Assembly (NCBI GenBank): GCA_041651995.1
Contig: JBAZID010000003.1
Span: forward strand, 1 to 57,500
Direction of reading: 5' to 3'
Length of the DNA: 57,500 nt
Source of the DNA: Sulfuricella sp.
Lineage (GTDB): Bacteria; Pseudomonadota; Gammaproteobacteria; Burkholderiales; Sulfuricellaceae
Position numbers and translations under genes: made by a program. The notes under the pieces are model-generated. The model ran no database searches. It worked only from the letters and a program-made list of their open reading frames with translations, and was not told the DNA's origin. Shown piece by piece: positions 50,379 to 57,500 of this stretch. The stretch's first letter is position 1; every line of letters begins with the position of its first letter.

Positions 50379-51183
50379 TTTGCCCTCCCAACCGCAAATC
50401 GGTTCCATAGGGGCTTGCCGGGTAATGGAAGGGAACCGGGCCATCTTCCTCGCCATGCACAAACTGATGCACGAAAGGCTTGTTGCTGGCGCGCATTTCC
50501 TCCGGCGTGCCATGGGCCACGATCACCCCTTCCGACACGAAATAGACATAGTCAACAATAGCCAGAGACTCATGGACATCGTGAGTCACCACAATGGATG
50601 TTGCGCCCAAGGCATCATTCAGGCGGCGAATCAGGTTGCCGATCACGCCGAGAGAAATCGGGTCCAGGCCAGCAAAGGGCTCGTCATACATGATCAGCAT
50701 CGGGTCCAGCGCCACCGCCCGCGCCAGCGCCACTCGCCGCGCCATGCCGCCGGAAAGCTCGGAAGGCATAAGATCCCTTGCTCCACGCAGGCCGACGGCA
50801 TGTAGCTTCATCAGCACCAGATCACTGATCACGCTTTCTGGCAAATCGGTGTGCTCGCGCATCTGGAATGCAACATTGTCGAACACAGACATGTCGGTAA
50901 ACAGGGCACCAAACTGAAACAGCATGCCCATACGGCGGCGCATGTGGTAGAGGCCATCCGCATCGAGTTCGTGCACCGTCTGCCCGTCAACCAGCACCTT
51001 CCCGTGAGCAGGCCTGATCTGGCCGCCGATCAGGCGCAGCAGGGTGGTTTTGCCGCAACCGCTGCCGCCCATGATGGCCACCACTTTGCCGCGCGGCACG
51101 CTCATGCTGATCCCATTGAGAATCGGGCGCTTGCCATAGGCAAAACTGACATCGTTAAATTCGACCAGATTATCGCTGGGCAT
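50371..51183 (-). CDS. mlaF: MlaF: phospholipid ABC transporter ATPase
   Basis: A 270-residue ATPase. Walker A GGSGCGKT is at 39-46, with signature ELSGGMARRVALARA, Walker B LIMYDEPFAGLDP, and H-loop VTHDVHE. It powers lipid transport through MlaE. It is the first gene of the minus-strand chain mlaFED-tolC-mlaCB-ABC2-bolA-grxD-murA-his and is divergent from thiS. Confidence 0.95.
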   Translation of the reverse strand: MPSDNLVEFNDVSFAYGKRPILNGISMSVPRGKVVAIMGGSGCGKTTLLRLIGGQIRPAHGKVLVDGQTVHELDADGLYHMRRRMGMLFQFGALFTDMSVFDNVAFQMREHTDLPESVISDLVLMKLHAVGLRGARDLMPSELSGGMARRVALARAVALDPMLIMYDEPFAGLDPISLGVIGNLIRRLNDALGATSIVVTHDVHESLAIVDYVYFVSEGVIVAHGTPEEMRASNKPFVHQFVHGEEDGPVPFHYPASPYGTDLRLGGQSA

Positions 51184-51414
51184 AATTGACCGGGCACATT
51201 AGCAAAGGCTGAAATTCTATACTATAGTCAAAACCCAATCCAGCGCCCAATCGTGCGCCTGCAAGCAGGATTGGCAACGAACACCTGAACTGGCACCAGT
51301 GCGCCCATGGGATTCGAACTATTTCATGAAACCGCCATGCTGCCCTGCTTCATCGGAACGGCAGGAATCTTTGTGCAATATCACCACCGGGATAATGCCC
51401 GCATTCCGGCAGAG

Positions 51415-51423
51415 TGTTAAAAT
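51415..51423 (+). promoter_or_regulatory. candidate extended -10 for thiS
   Basis: TGTTAAAAT fits an extended -10 (TGnTAAAAT) about 30 bases before the thiS GTG. No clear -35 is seen. The 51184-51414 stretch shows no thiamine riboswitch core and no gene that I recognise; the mlaF promoter must lie near its left end, where a TATACTATAG stretch occurs. Confidence 0.3.
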
Positions 51424-51453
51424 CGACGTTTGTTACATATTCAGGGCACAGCT

Positions 51454-51657
51454 GTGATCGAACTCGTTATCAACGGCACGCCGCAACGTTTTTCCGCACC
51501 GCTCACCGTCACCCAATTGGCGGATCAGCTTGGGCTGGCGGGGAAGCGTGTCGCTATTGAGTGCAATGGTGAAATCGTGCCGCGCGGCCAATTCAACGAA
51601 ACCACCCTGAATCACGGCGATCAACTGGAAATTGTTGTTGCCGTCGGTGGCGGATAA
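51454..51657 (+). CDS. thiS: sulfur carrier protein ThiS
   Basis: A 67-residue ubiquitin-like carrier whose C-terminal thiocarboxylate gives sulfur to the thiazole of thiamine. VIELVINGTPQRF at the start and VAVGGG at the end (Gly-Gly tail) are diagnostic. The GTG at 51454 with AGGG upstream matches the family start better than the TTG 24 bases earlier. It leads into thiG with a 9-base gap. Confidence 0.92.
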   Translation: MIELVINGTPQRFSAPLTVTQLADQLGLAGKRVAIECNGEIVPRGQFNETTLNHGDQLEIVVAVGGG

Positions 51658-51666
51658 ACCAACTAC

Positions 51667-52458
51667 ATGGAATATATGGATAATTTGATAATTGCAGGTA
51701 AAACTTACGCTTCCCGCCTGCTGGTAGGCACCGGGAAATATCAGGACTTCGACCAGACCCGCCGCGCCATTGAGGCCAGCGGTGCTGAAATTGTCACCGT
51801 AGCCATTCGTCGCACCAATATTGGCCAGAATGCAGGCGAACCAAGCCTGCTGGACGCCGTGCCGCCCTCCCGCTACACCTATCTTCCCAACACCGCCGGC
51901 TGCTACAGCGCCGACGACGCCATCCGCACCCTGCGCCTGGCGCGCGAGCTGCTCGACGGCCACGATCTGGTAAAACTTGAAGTGCTGGGTGATCCGCAAA
52001 CGCTGTACCCAAACGTGGTGGAAACGCTTAAAGCCGCAGAAACCCTGGTCAAGGACGGGTTCAAGGTCATGGTTTATACCTCCGATGATCCCATCATAGC
52101 CAAACAACTGGAGGAAATCGGCTGTGTCGCGGTCATGCCGCTGGCTTCGCTGATCGGCTCCGGCATGGGGATTCTCAACCCGTGGAACCTGCAAATCATT
52201 ATCGAAAATGCCAAAGTGCCGGTCATTGTTGATGCTGGCGTCGGCACCGCATCGGATGCCGCCATCGCCATGGAGCTGGGCTGTGATGGGGTGCTGATGA
52301 ACACGGCGATTGCGGGGGCGAAAGATCCAATCCTCATGGCATCCGCCATGAGAAAAGCCGTTGAGGCTGGGCGCGAAGCCTTTCTGGCTGGACGCATGGC
52401 AAAAAAACTTTACTCAGCCAGTCCAAGTTCCCCCACCACCGGAATGATCGGCAAATAA
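51667..52458 (+). CDS. thiG: thiazole synthase ThiG
   Basis: ThiG (263 residues) is a TIM barrel that builds the thiazole phosphate from DXP, dehydroglycine and ThiS thiocarboxylate. The Schiff-base lysine is Lys103 in DLVKLEVLGD. RLLVGTGKYQDF, VAIRRTN and DAGVGTASDAAIAMELGCDGVLMNTAI are conserved. A second ATG lies three codons after the first and may be the true start. Confidence 0.95.
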   Translation: MEYMDNLIIAGKTYASRLLVGTGKYQDFDQTRRAIEASGAEIVTVAIRRTNIGQNAGEPSLLDAVPPSRYTYLPNTAGCYSADDAIRTLRLARELLDGHDLVKLEVLGDPQTLYPNVVETLKAAETLVKDGFKVMVYTSDDPIIAKQLEEIGCVAVMPLASLIGSGMGILNPWNLQIIIENAKVPVIVDAGVGTASDAAIAMELGCDGVLMNTAIAGAKDPILMASAMRKAVEAGREAFLAGRMAKKLYSASPSSPTTGMIGK

Positions 52459-52468
52459 GGGTTCGTTA

Positions 52469-53146
52469 ATGACTGAAGCACAGCATCGCCCGGTACGCAG
52501 CTTCGTGCTGCGTCAGGGTCGCATGTCCAAAGGACAGACCCGCGCCCATGAAACCTTGATGCCGCGGTTTGGCGTTGCTTACAGCGATAAAAAGCTGGAT
52601 CTGACGCAATTATTTGGCAGGGCGGCGCCAAAAATCCTGGAAATTGGTTTTGGGATGGGTGACAGCACTGCCAGAATCGCGCAGGACCATCCGGAAAACG
52701 ATTACCTGTGTATCGAAGTTCACACTCCCGGGGTAGGCAGCCTGCTGAAATACACCGAGGAAATGGGACTCACCAATATCCGCATCATCCAGCATGACGC
52801 TGTCGAGGTGTTGCAGCACATGCTGGCTGCGGAAACGCTGGATGGGGTTCATATCTTCTTCCCCGACCCGTGGCACAAAAAACGCCACCATAAGCGGCGC
52901 CTGATCCAGGCCGTTTTTACCGCGCTGATCTGTGATCGTTTAAAACCCGGCGGGTACCTGCATGCCGCCACGGACTGGGAAGAATATGCCACGCATATTC
53001 TCGAAACTTTCCGGGGAGAGTCTCGACTGGTAAACAGCGTAAGCGATTATGCTCCACGCCCGGAATACCGCCCGCTGACAAAATTCGAGCAGCGCGGGCT
53101 AAGGCTTGGGCATGGCGTCTGGGATATTGTTTTCAGAAAAGCTTGA
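52469..53146 (+). CDS. trmB: tRNA (guanine-N7-)-methyltransferase
   Basis: TrmB (225 residues) methylates G46 in tRNA using S-adenosylmethionine. RSFVLRQGRMSKGQ, the SAM loop LEIGFGMGDST, and the conserved FFPDPWHKKRHHKRRL motif are present. It follows thiG by 10 bases. Its TGA abuts the corC stop on the other strand, forming TGATCA. Confidence 0.95.
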   Translation: MTEAQHRPVRSFVLRQGRMSKGQTRAHETLMPRFGVAYSDKKLDLTQLFGRAAPKILEIGFGMGDSTARIAQDHPENDYLCIEVHTPGVGSLLKYTEEMGLTNIRIIQHDAVEVLQHMLAAETLDGVHIFFPDPWHKKRHHKRRLIQAVFTALICDRLKPGGYLHAATDWEEYATHILETFRGESRLVNSVSDYAPRPEYRPLTKFEQRGLRLGHGVWDIVFRKA

Positions 53147-53974
53147 TCAGGCTTCCTGGGGCATTTTCTCTACCAGCAACGTATGTAGCCGCCGGCTGTC
53201 AGCGCGTAACACCTGGAACTTCAGGCCATCAAAAATGGTGTGCTCGCCGCGTTTTGGCAGATGGCCAAACTTGCTGACAACCAGCCCGCCCACCGTATCA
53301 TAATCTTCGTCGCTGAACTGTGTGCCCAGAATTTCGTTGAAGTTACTGATCTCTGTTACCGCCTTGACCCGGTAGCGGCCGCTGCGGTCCTGGATGATAT
53401 TGTCCTCGGTTTCGTCAAAATCGAATTCATCTTCGATTTCGCCCACGATCTGCTCAAGCACATCCTCAATCGTCACCAGGCCGGACACACCGCCATACTC
53501 ATCCACCACAATGGCGATGTGGTTGCGGTTCATGCGGAATTCCTTGAGCAGGATATTCAGGCGCTTGGATTCAGGAATGAATACAGCTGGGCGCAGCATG
53601 TCACGCACATCAAACGCCTCACCCGCATAGTAGCGCAGCAAATCCTTGGCCAGAAGAATGCCGATCACATCGTCCTTGTTCTCGCCAATCACGGGAAATC
53701 TTGAGTGGGCGGCTTCAATGACAAAAGGGATGAATGCTGCCGGTGAATCCGCGATATCGATCACATCCATCTGTGCTCGCGGAATCATGATGTCACGCAC
53801 ATGCATTTCTGAAACCTGGAGCACCCCTTCAATCATGGACAGGGCATCGGCATCAATCAGATTCTTTTCATAAGCCGCGTGCAGAATCTCCACCAATTCC
53901 TCGCGGTTATCAGGTTCGGGCGAAAGCCACGCTCCCAGGCGTTCCAGCCAGCCCGGTTTGGCAGATTCATCCAT
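53147..53974 (-). CDS. corC: CorC/YbeX-type CBS-domain protein
   Basis: A 275-residue cytosolic protein with two CBS domains (MHVRDIMIPRAQMDVI, then DMLRPAVFIPESKRLNILLKEFRMNRNHIAIVVDEYGGVSGLVTIEDVLEQIVGEIEDEFD) and a C-terminal transporter-associated CorC_HlyC domain. It is linked to Mg/Co efflux or envelope integrity. It ends the ybeZ-ybeY-corC chain, 17 bases after ybeY. No lnt gene follows it here, as it does in many relatives; trmB is convergent instead. Confidence 0.93.
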   Translation of the reverse strand: MDESAKPGWLERLGAWLSPEPDNREELVEILHAAYEKNLIDADALSMIEGVLQVSEMHVRDIMIPRAQMDVIDIADSPAAFIPFVIEAAHSRFPVIGENKDDVIGILLAKDLLRYYAGEAFDVRDMLRPAVFIPESKRLNILLKEFRMNRNHIAIVVDEYGGVSGLVTIEDVLEQIVGEIEDEFDFDETEDNIIQDRSGRYRVKAVTEISNFNEILGTQFSDEDYDTVGGLVVSKFGHLPKRGEHTIFDGLKFQVLRADSRRLHTLLVEKMPQEA

Positions 53975-53991
53975 GGTCTAGCTTTACCTCT

Positions 53992-54438
53992 TCAATTGGC
54001 ATAGGGATCAGTATAGCCGAGGCGCCTCATGATGTGCGTTTCAACTGCTTCCATCGCCTCTGCATCTGCGCCTTCCTCGTGGTCATACCCCTGCAAATGC
54101 AGCATCCCGTGAATAATCAGATGGGCATAGTGCGCCTCGGCCAATTTCCCCTGCTCTGTCGCTTCACGGCTCACCACCGGCGCGCACAACACAAGATCAC
54201 CGTGGCATAAGGGGATGTGATCGTAGACGAAAGTTAGAACGTTAGTCGCGTAGTCCTTGCCCCGATAATCGAGGTTGAGCTGCCGCCCCTCGTCCTCATC
54301 GACAATCCGGATTGTCACCAACGTATCGCCTTCCAGCGTGGCGCTACTCCAAGCTCTAATCTGGCTACGGGAAGGCGAATCAGCCGATTTGACGGCATAT
54401 TGCACCGACAATTTCAGTTCAGGCTTTGTTTTTCTCAT
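53992..54438 (-). CDS. ybeY: endoribonuclease YbeY
   Basis: A 148-residue zinc-dependent RNase active in 16S rRNA maturation and ribosome quality control. The HGxLHLxGYDH motif is present with His110, His114 and His120, and the conserved Arg/Asp region VTIRIVDEDEGRQLNLDYRGKDYATNVLTF is seen. The ATG at 54438 lies inside the end of ybeZ (20-base overlap). Confidence 0.94.
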   Translation of the reverse strand: MRKTKPELKLSVQYAVKSADSPSRSQIRAWSSATLEGDTLVTIRIVDEDEGRQLNLDYRGKDYATNVLTFVYDHIPLCHGDLVLCAPVVSREATEQGKLAEAHYAHLIIHGMLHLQGYDHEEGADAEAMEAVETHIMRRLGYTDPYAN

Positions 54439-55375
54439 AATGGGCATAGGCATTAACGATGTGCAGTACCAGGGGATGTCGAACCACGTCTTCGGACTCG
54501 AAATGTGTAAATGCAATACCCCTCACCTTGCCCAGAACGACATGGACTTCGGCTAGTCCGTTCTTTTGACCGCGCGCAAGATCCACTTGGGTCACATCGC
54601 CGGTAATCACTGCCTTGGTACCGAAGCCGATACGCGTAAGGAACATTTTAATCTGCTCCGGCGTGGTGTTCTGCGCTTCATCCAGAATAATGAAAGAGTG
54701 ATTCAGTGTGCGGCCCCGCATATAAGCCAGAGGGGCAATCTCTATTGCACCGCGTTCGAACAATTTACCTACCCGGTCAAAACCAAGCAAATCATAGAGC
54801 GCATCGTAAAGCGGCCGCAAATAAGGGTCGACCTTCTGCGCCAGATCACCGGGAAGAAACCCCAATCGCTCCCCCGCCTCAACTGCAGGTCGCACCAATA
54901 CAATGCGTTTCACCAGATCCCGCTCCAGCGCATCCACTGCGCTTGCCACGGCGAGATAGGTCTTACCCGTACCGGCCGGACCGATACCGAAGGTGATGTC
55001 ATGTTCCTGTATCTGGCGAAGATACTGATTCTGCCTGGGCGTACGTCCGCGTAAATCGGTCTTGCGCGTCATCAGCACCGGCATGGAGCCTTCCGCGCCA
55101 GCCTCACCACCCTTGAGCAACTCGATCAGGCTCAGTTGGAGATCATCGATAGAGATAGGTTGTTCGGACTGAACATAGCAATTCTTCAAAGCTTGCAGCG
55201 CAAGCCTGGCGCGTTCGGCATTACCAGTGACCCCGAAACTTTCACCATTTCGCGAAACAACCACGTCAAAAGCAGCCTCGATCTGTTTCAGATTTTCGTC
55301 CAGCACGCCACACAGATTGCTGAGGCGAGAGTTGTCAACAGGAATAAAGGCAAAATGCTCAGTATGCGTTTTCAA
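54419..55375 (-). CDS. ybeZ: PhoH-like ATPase YbeZ
   Basis: A 318-residue ATPase. An N-terminal KH-like part is followed by the PhoH core, with Walker A GPAGTGKT (132-139), VLVRPAVEAGERLGFLPGD and Walker B HSFIILDEAQN. It acts with YbeY in RNA handling. It starts in the last codons of miaB (ATGA overlap), so the miaB-ybeZ-ybeY-corC genes form one unit. Confidence 0.95.
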   Translation of the reverse strand: MKTHTEHFAFIPVDNSRLSNLCGVLDENLKQIEAAFDVVVSRNGESFGVTGNAERARLALQALKNCYVQSEQPISIDDLQLSLIELLKGGEAGAEGSMPVLMTRKTDLRGRTPRQNQYLRQIQEHDITFGIGPAGTGKTYLAVASAVDALERDLVKRIVLVRPAVEAGERLGFLPGDLAQKVDPYLRPLYDALYDLLGFDRVGKLFERGAIEIAPLAYMRGRTLNHSFIILDEAQNTTPEQIKMFLTRIGFGTKAVITGDVTQVDLARGQKNGLAEVHVVLGKVRGIAFTHFESEDVVRHPLVLHIVNAYAHYEKNKA

Positions 55376-56712
55376 GATGTTCCTGTTCCATCCAGAAATT
55401 CACCACGTAGTGAATAAGCATATGCGGCCGTAATTGTAACATCTACAAAACGCCCAATCAGGCTCGCATCCCCGAGAAAATTGACCACACGGTTATTCCC
55501 GGTGCGCCCGGATAAATCCCCGCCACCCTTTTTGGCAGAACCTTCTACTAAAATTCGTTGCCTCGAGCCGATCATGCCTTGACTTAAACCCTGAGCCTGT
55601 TGATCCAATTTGTCCTGCAATCGCTTCAAACGCTCCTGTTTCACCGCGAGAGGCGTGTTATCGAGGAGATCAGCAGCGGGTGTGCCCGGGCGGGCGCTGT
55701 AGATAAAACTGTAACTTGCATCGAAACCAATATCATCAACCAGTTTCATTGTAGCCTCGAAATCCTCCTCAGTCTCACCTGGAAAGCCCACAATAAAATC
55801 CGATGAAATTGCCACATCCGGTCGGATAGCCCGCAATTTTCGTATTTTTGACTTGTACTCAAGTATGGTATAGCCTCTTTTCATGGCTGCCAATACACGA
55901 TCCGAGCCTGACTGAACAGGCAAGTGTAGCGTACTCATCAATTTGGGGATTGACGAATAGGCATCAATCAGTGGCTGTGAAAATTCGACTGGATGTGAAG
56001 TCGTGAATGACAATCGTTCGATGCCAGACATCTCTGCCAGGTAATGAAGCAAAAGCGACAGATCCGCAAACTCGCCGCCATGCATCACACCCCGGTAGGC
56101 ATTTACATTCTGCCCCAAAAGCGTGATCACATTTACCCCGTGAGCTACAAGCTGTGCTGCTTCTGCAATGACATCATCAAAAGGACGCGAAACTTCTGTT
56201 CCTCGTGTAAAAGGCACGATGCAGTATGAGCAATATTTGTCACAGCCCTCCATGATCGACAAGTAAGCGCTCGGCCCCTCGACACGTGGCTCTGACAAAT
56301 AATCGAATTTTTCTATTTCAGGAAAGGAAATATCGACTTGGGCTATTCCAGACAACTTCCTCGCGCGAATCAATTGCGGAAGCCGATGCAGCGTTTGAGG
56401 CCCAAATACCACGTCAACATAAGGAGCACGGGTTAGAATTGACGCCCCCTCCTGGCTGGCAACGCAACCGCCCACGCCGATAATCAGATCAGGATTGCCA
56501 TTCTTCAGCGGTTTCCATCGACCCAGTTGGTGGAAAACCTTTTCCTGCGCGTTTTCCCGAATAGAACAGGTATTCAGCAGAATCACATCGGCATCCTCTG
56601 GACGGTCCGTAATGACCATATTCTCCTGAGCGATCAACACATCAGCCATCTTCGACGAGTCATACTCGTTCATCTGACAGCCGAATGACTTAATGTATAT
56701 TTTCTTGGGCAC
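55372..56712 (-). CDS. miaB: tRNA-2-methylthio-N6-dimethylallyladenosine synthase
   Basis: MiaB (446 residues) is a radical-SAM methylthiotransferase that modifies A37 of tRNA. Auxiliary cluster cysteines are Cys12 (SFGCQMNEYDS), Cys49 (NTCS) and Cys83 (GGCVA). The radical-SAM motif CDKYCSYC (157-164) and a C-terminal TRAM domain are present. There is no ATG near the start; GTG at 56712 gives the normal N-terminus, and it lies just after the rRNA terminator. The longer open frame runs into the 5S gene and is not real. Confidence 0.93.
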   Translation of the reverse strand: MPKKIYIKSFGCQMNEYDSSKMADVLIAQENMVITDRPEDADVILLNTCSIRENAQEKVFHQLGRWKPLKNGNPDLIIGVGGCVASQEGASILTRAPYVDVVFGPQTLHRLPQLIRARKLSGIAQVDISFPEIEKFDYLSEPRVEGPSAYLSIMEGCDKYCSYCIVPFTRGTEVSRPFDDVIAEAAQLVAHGVNVITLLGQNVNAYRGVMHGGEFADLSLLLHYLAEMSGIERLSFTTSHPVEFSQPLIDAYSSIPKLMSTLHLPVQSGSDRVLAAMKRGYTILEYKSKIRKLRAIRPDVAISSDFIVGFPGETEEDFEATMKLVDDIGFDASYSFIYSARPGTPAADLLDNTPLAVKQERLKRLQDKLDQQAQGLSQGMIGSRQRILVEGSAKKGGGDLSGRTGNNRVVNFLGDASLIGRFVDVTITAAYAYSLRGEFLDGTGTS

Positions 56713-56728
56713 AATCGCTCGCACAAAC

Positions 56729-56757
56729 AACAAAGCCCTCACGAGGAGGGCTTTGTT
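56729..56757 (-). terminator. rRNA operon terminator
   Basis: A 10-bp perfect stem CAAAGCCCTC / GAGGGCTTTG (56731-56740 and 56746-56755) extends by two A-T pairs, with a five-base loop. It lies 14 bases after the 5S 3' end on the minus strand and is followed by GTTGTTTG. The miaB start is 17 bases further on. Confidence 0.85.
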
Positions 56758-56770
56758 TACTGCATAAGGA

Positions 56771-56885
56771 GCTTGGCGGTGACCTACTTTCACATGCGAG
56801 GTGCACACTATCATCGGCGCTAAGTCGTTTCACGGTCCTGTTCGGAATGGGAAGGGGTGGTTCCAACTTGCTATGGCCGCCAAGC
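56771..56885 (-). rRNA. rrf: 5S ribosomal RNA
   Basis: About 115 nt. On the minus strand it begins GCTTGGCGGCCATAGC and ends GTCACCGCCAAGC; the two ends pair as the 5S helix I. The internal CCCCTTCCCATTCCGAAC is a conserved loop B/C region. It follows the 23S gene in the usual order, with a spacer of about 110 bases (56886-56996) that holds no tRNA. Confidence 0.95.
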
Positions 56886-56996
56886 ATAACTTGTAACTGC
56901 TAGCTATCAGCATTGAGCTGTCAGCTATCAGTGTAAAACGGAAGAAGTAAGGGTATTTGATTGTACTGGCTTCGTATTGAAGCCGCTTAAGGTTAT

Positions 56997-57500
<504 letters not shown>

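Noticed and set aside
51184..51453. Thiamine (TPP) riboswitch before thiS-thiG
   Set aside because: The conserved CTGAGA and downstream core elements are not present on the plus strand.

Overview
The window looks like a chromosomal segment of a betaproteobacterium, probably of the Nitrosomonadales/Gallionellales type. This is an inference from gene order and high GC coding sequence, not from a search. The supporting order is mla operon - bolA - grxD - murA - hisGDC...BHAFIE - hinT - tatABC, together with ybeZ-ybeY-corC next to miaB and an rRNA operon.

Layout. (1) Positions 1-8500 are accessory. They hold an arylamine N-acetyltransferase, a lipoprotein alpha/beta hydrolase, a large FecR-type protein with a seven-unit glutamine-rich repeat tail, a chimeric toxin/membrane ORF, a BrnT/BrnA toxin-antitoxin pair, a UV-damage glycosylase and small orphan genes. 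An exact 127-bp direct repeat (1-127 and 6049-6175) brackets about 6 kb. A site resembling an integron attC follows the acetyltransferase, so part of this stretch may be a gene-cassette array. (2) 8568-11884 holds argJ, darP and pmbA. (3) 11893-26344 is an MSHA-like type IV pilus assembly cluster on the minus strand: a sigma-54 response regulator, then mshM, L, N, E, G, I, J, a small periplasmic protein and two prepilin-like proteins. A VapBC-type module sits between the two prepilin-like genes. (4) 26404-30380 holds nif3, a DegQ/DegS-type protease, the complete tatABC set and hinT. (5) 30466-43298 is the complete histidine biosynthesis set on one strand. It is split between hisC and hisB by a 6-kb foreign insert: an Mrr-helicase with four helicase-associated repeats, a DUF2971 protein, several unknown small genes, a second BrnT module and DUF4160/DUF2442 remnants. 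(6) 43301-51183 holds murA, grxD, bolA, an ABC-2 exporter and an Mla-type lipid transport operon that carries a TolC-family gene between mlaD and mlaC. (7) 51454-56712 holds thiS, thiG, trmB, corC, ybeY, ybeZ and miaB. (8) The window ends in the 5S gene and the 3' part of a 23S gene, both on the minus strand.

The backbone genes form long same-strand chains with 1-8 nt overlaps. The accessory insert in the his operon keeps the same orientation, so read-through could still serve hisB and the genes after it. Several families of intergenic palindromes and (CCCTCAC)n heptamers lie between these genes. The best candidate for an undescribed system is the four-gene set at 35875-40175 (helicase/nuclease, DUF2971, 103-aa and 67-aa proteins). 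The most unusual DNA structure is the cassette-like region at 1-6.2 kb.
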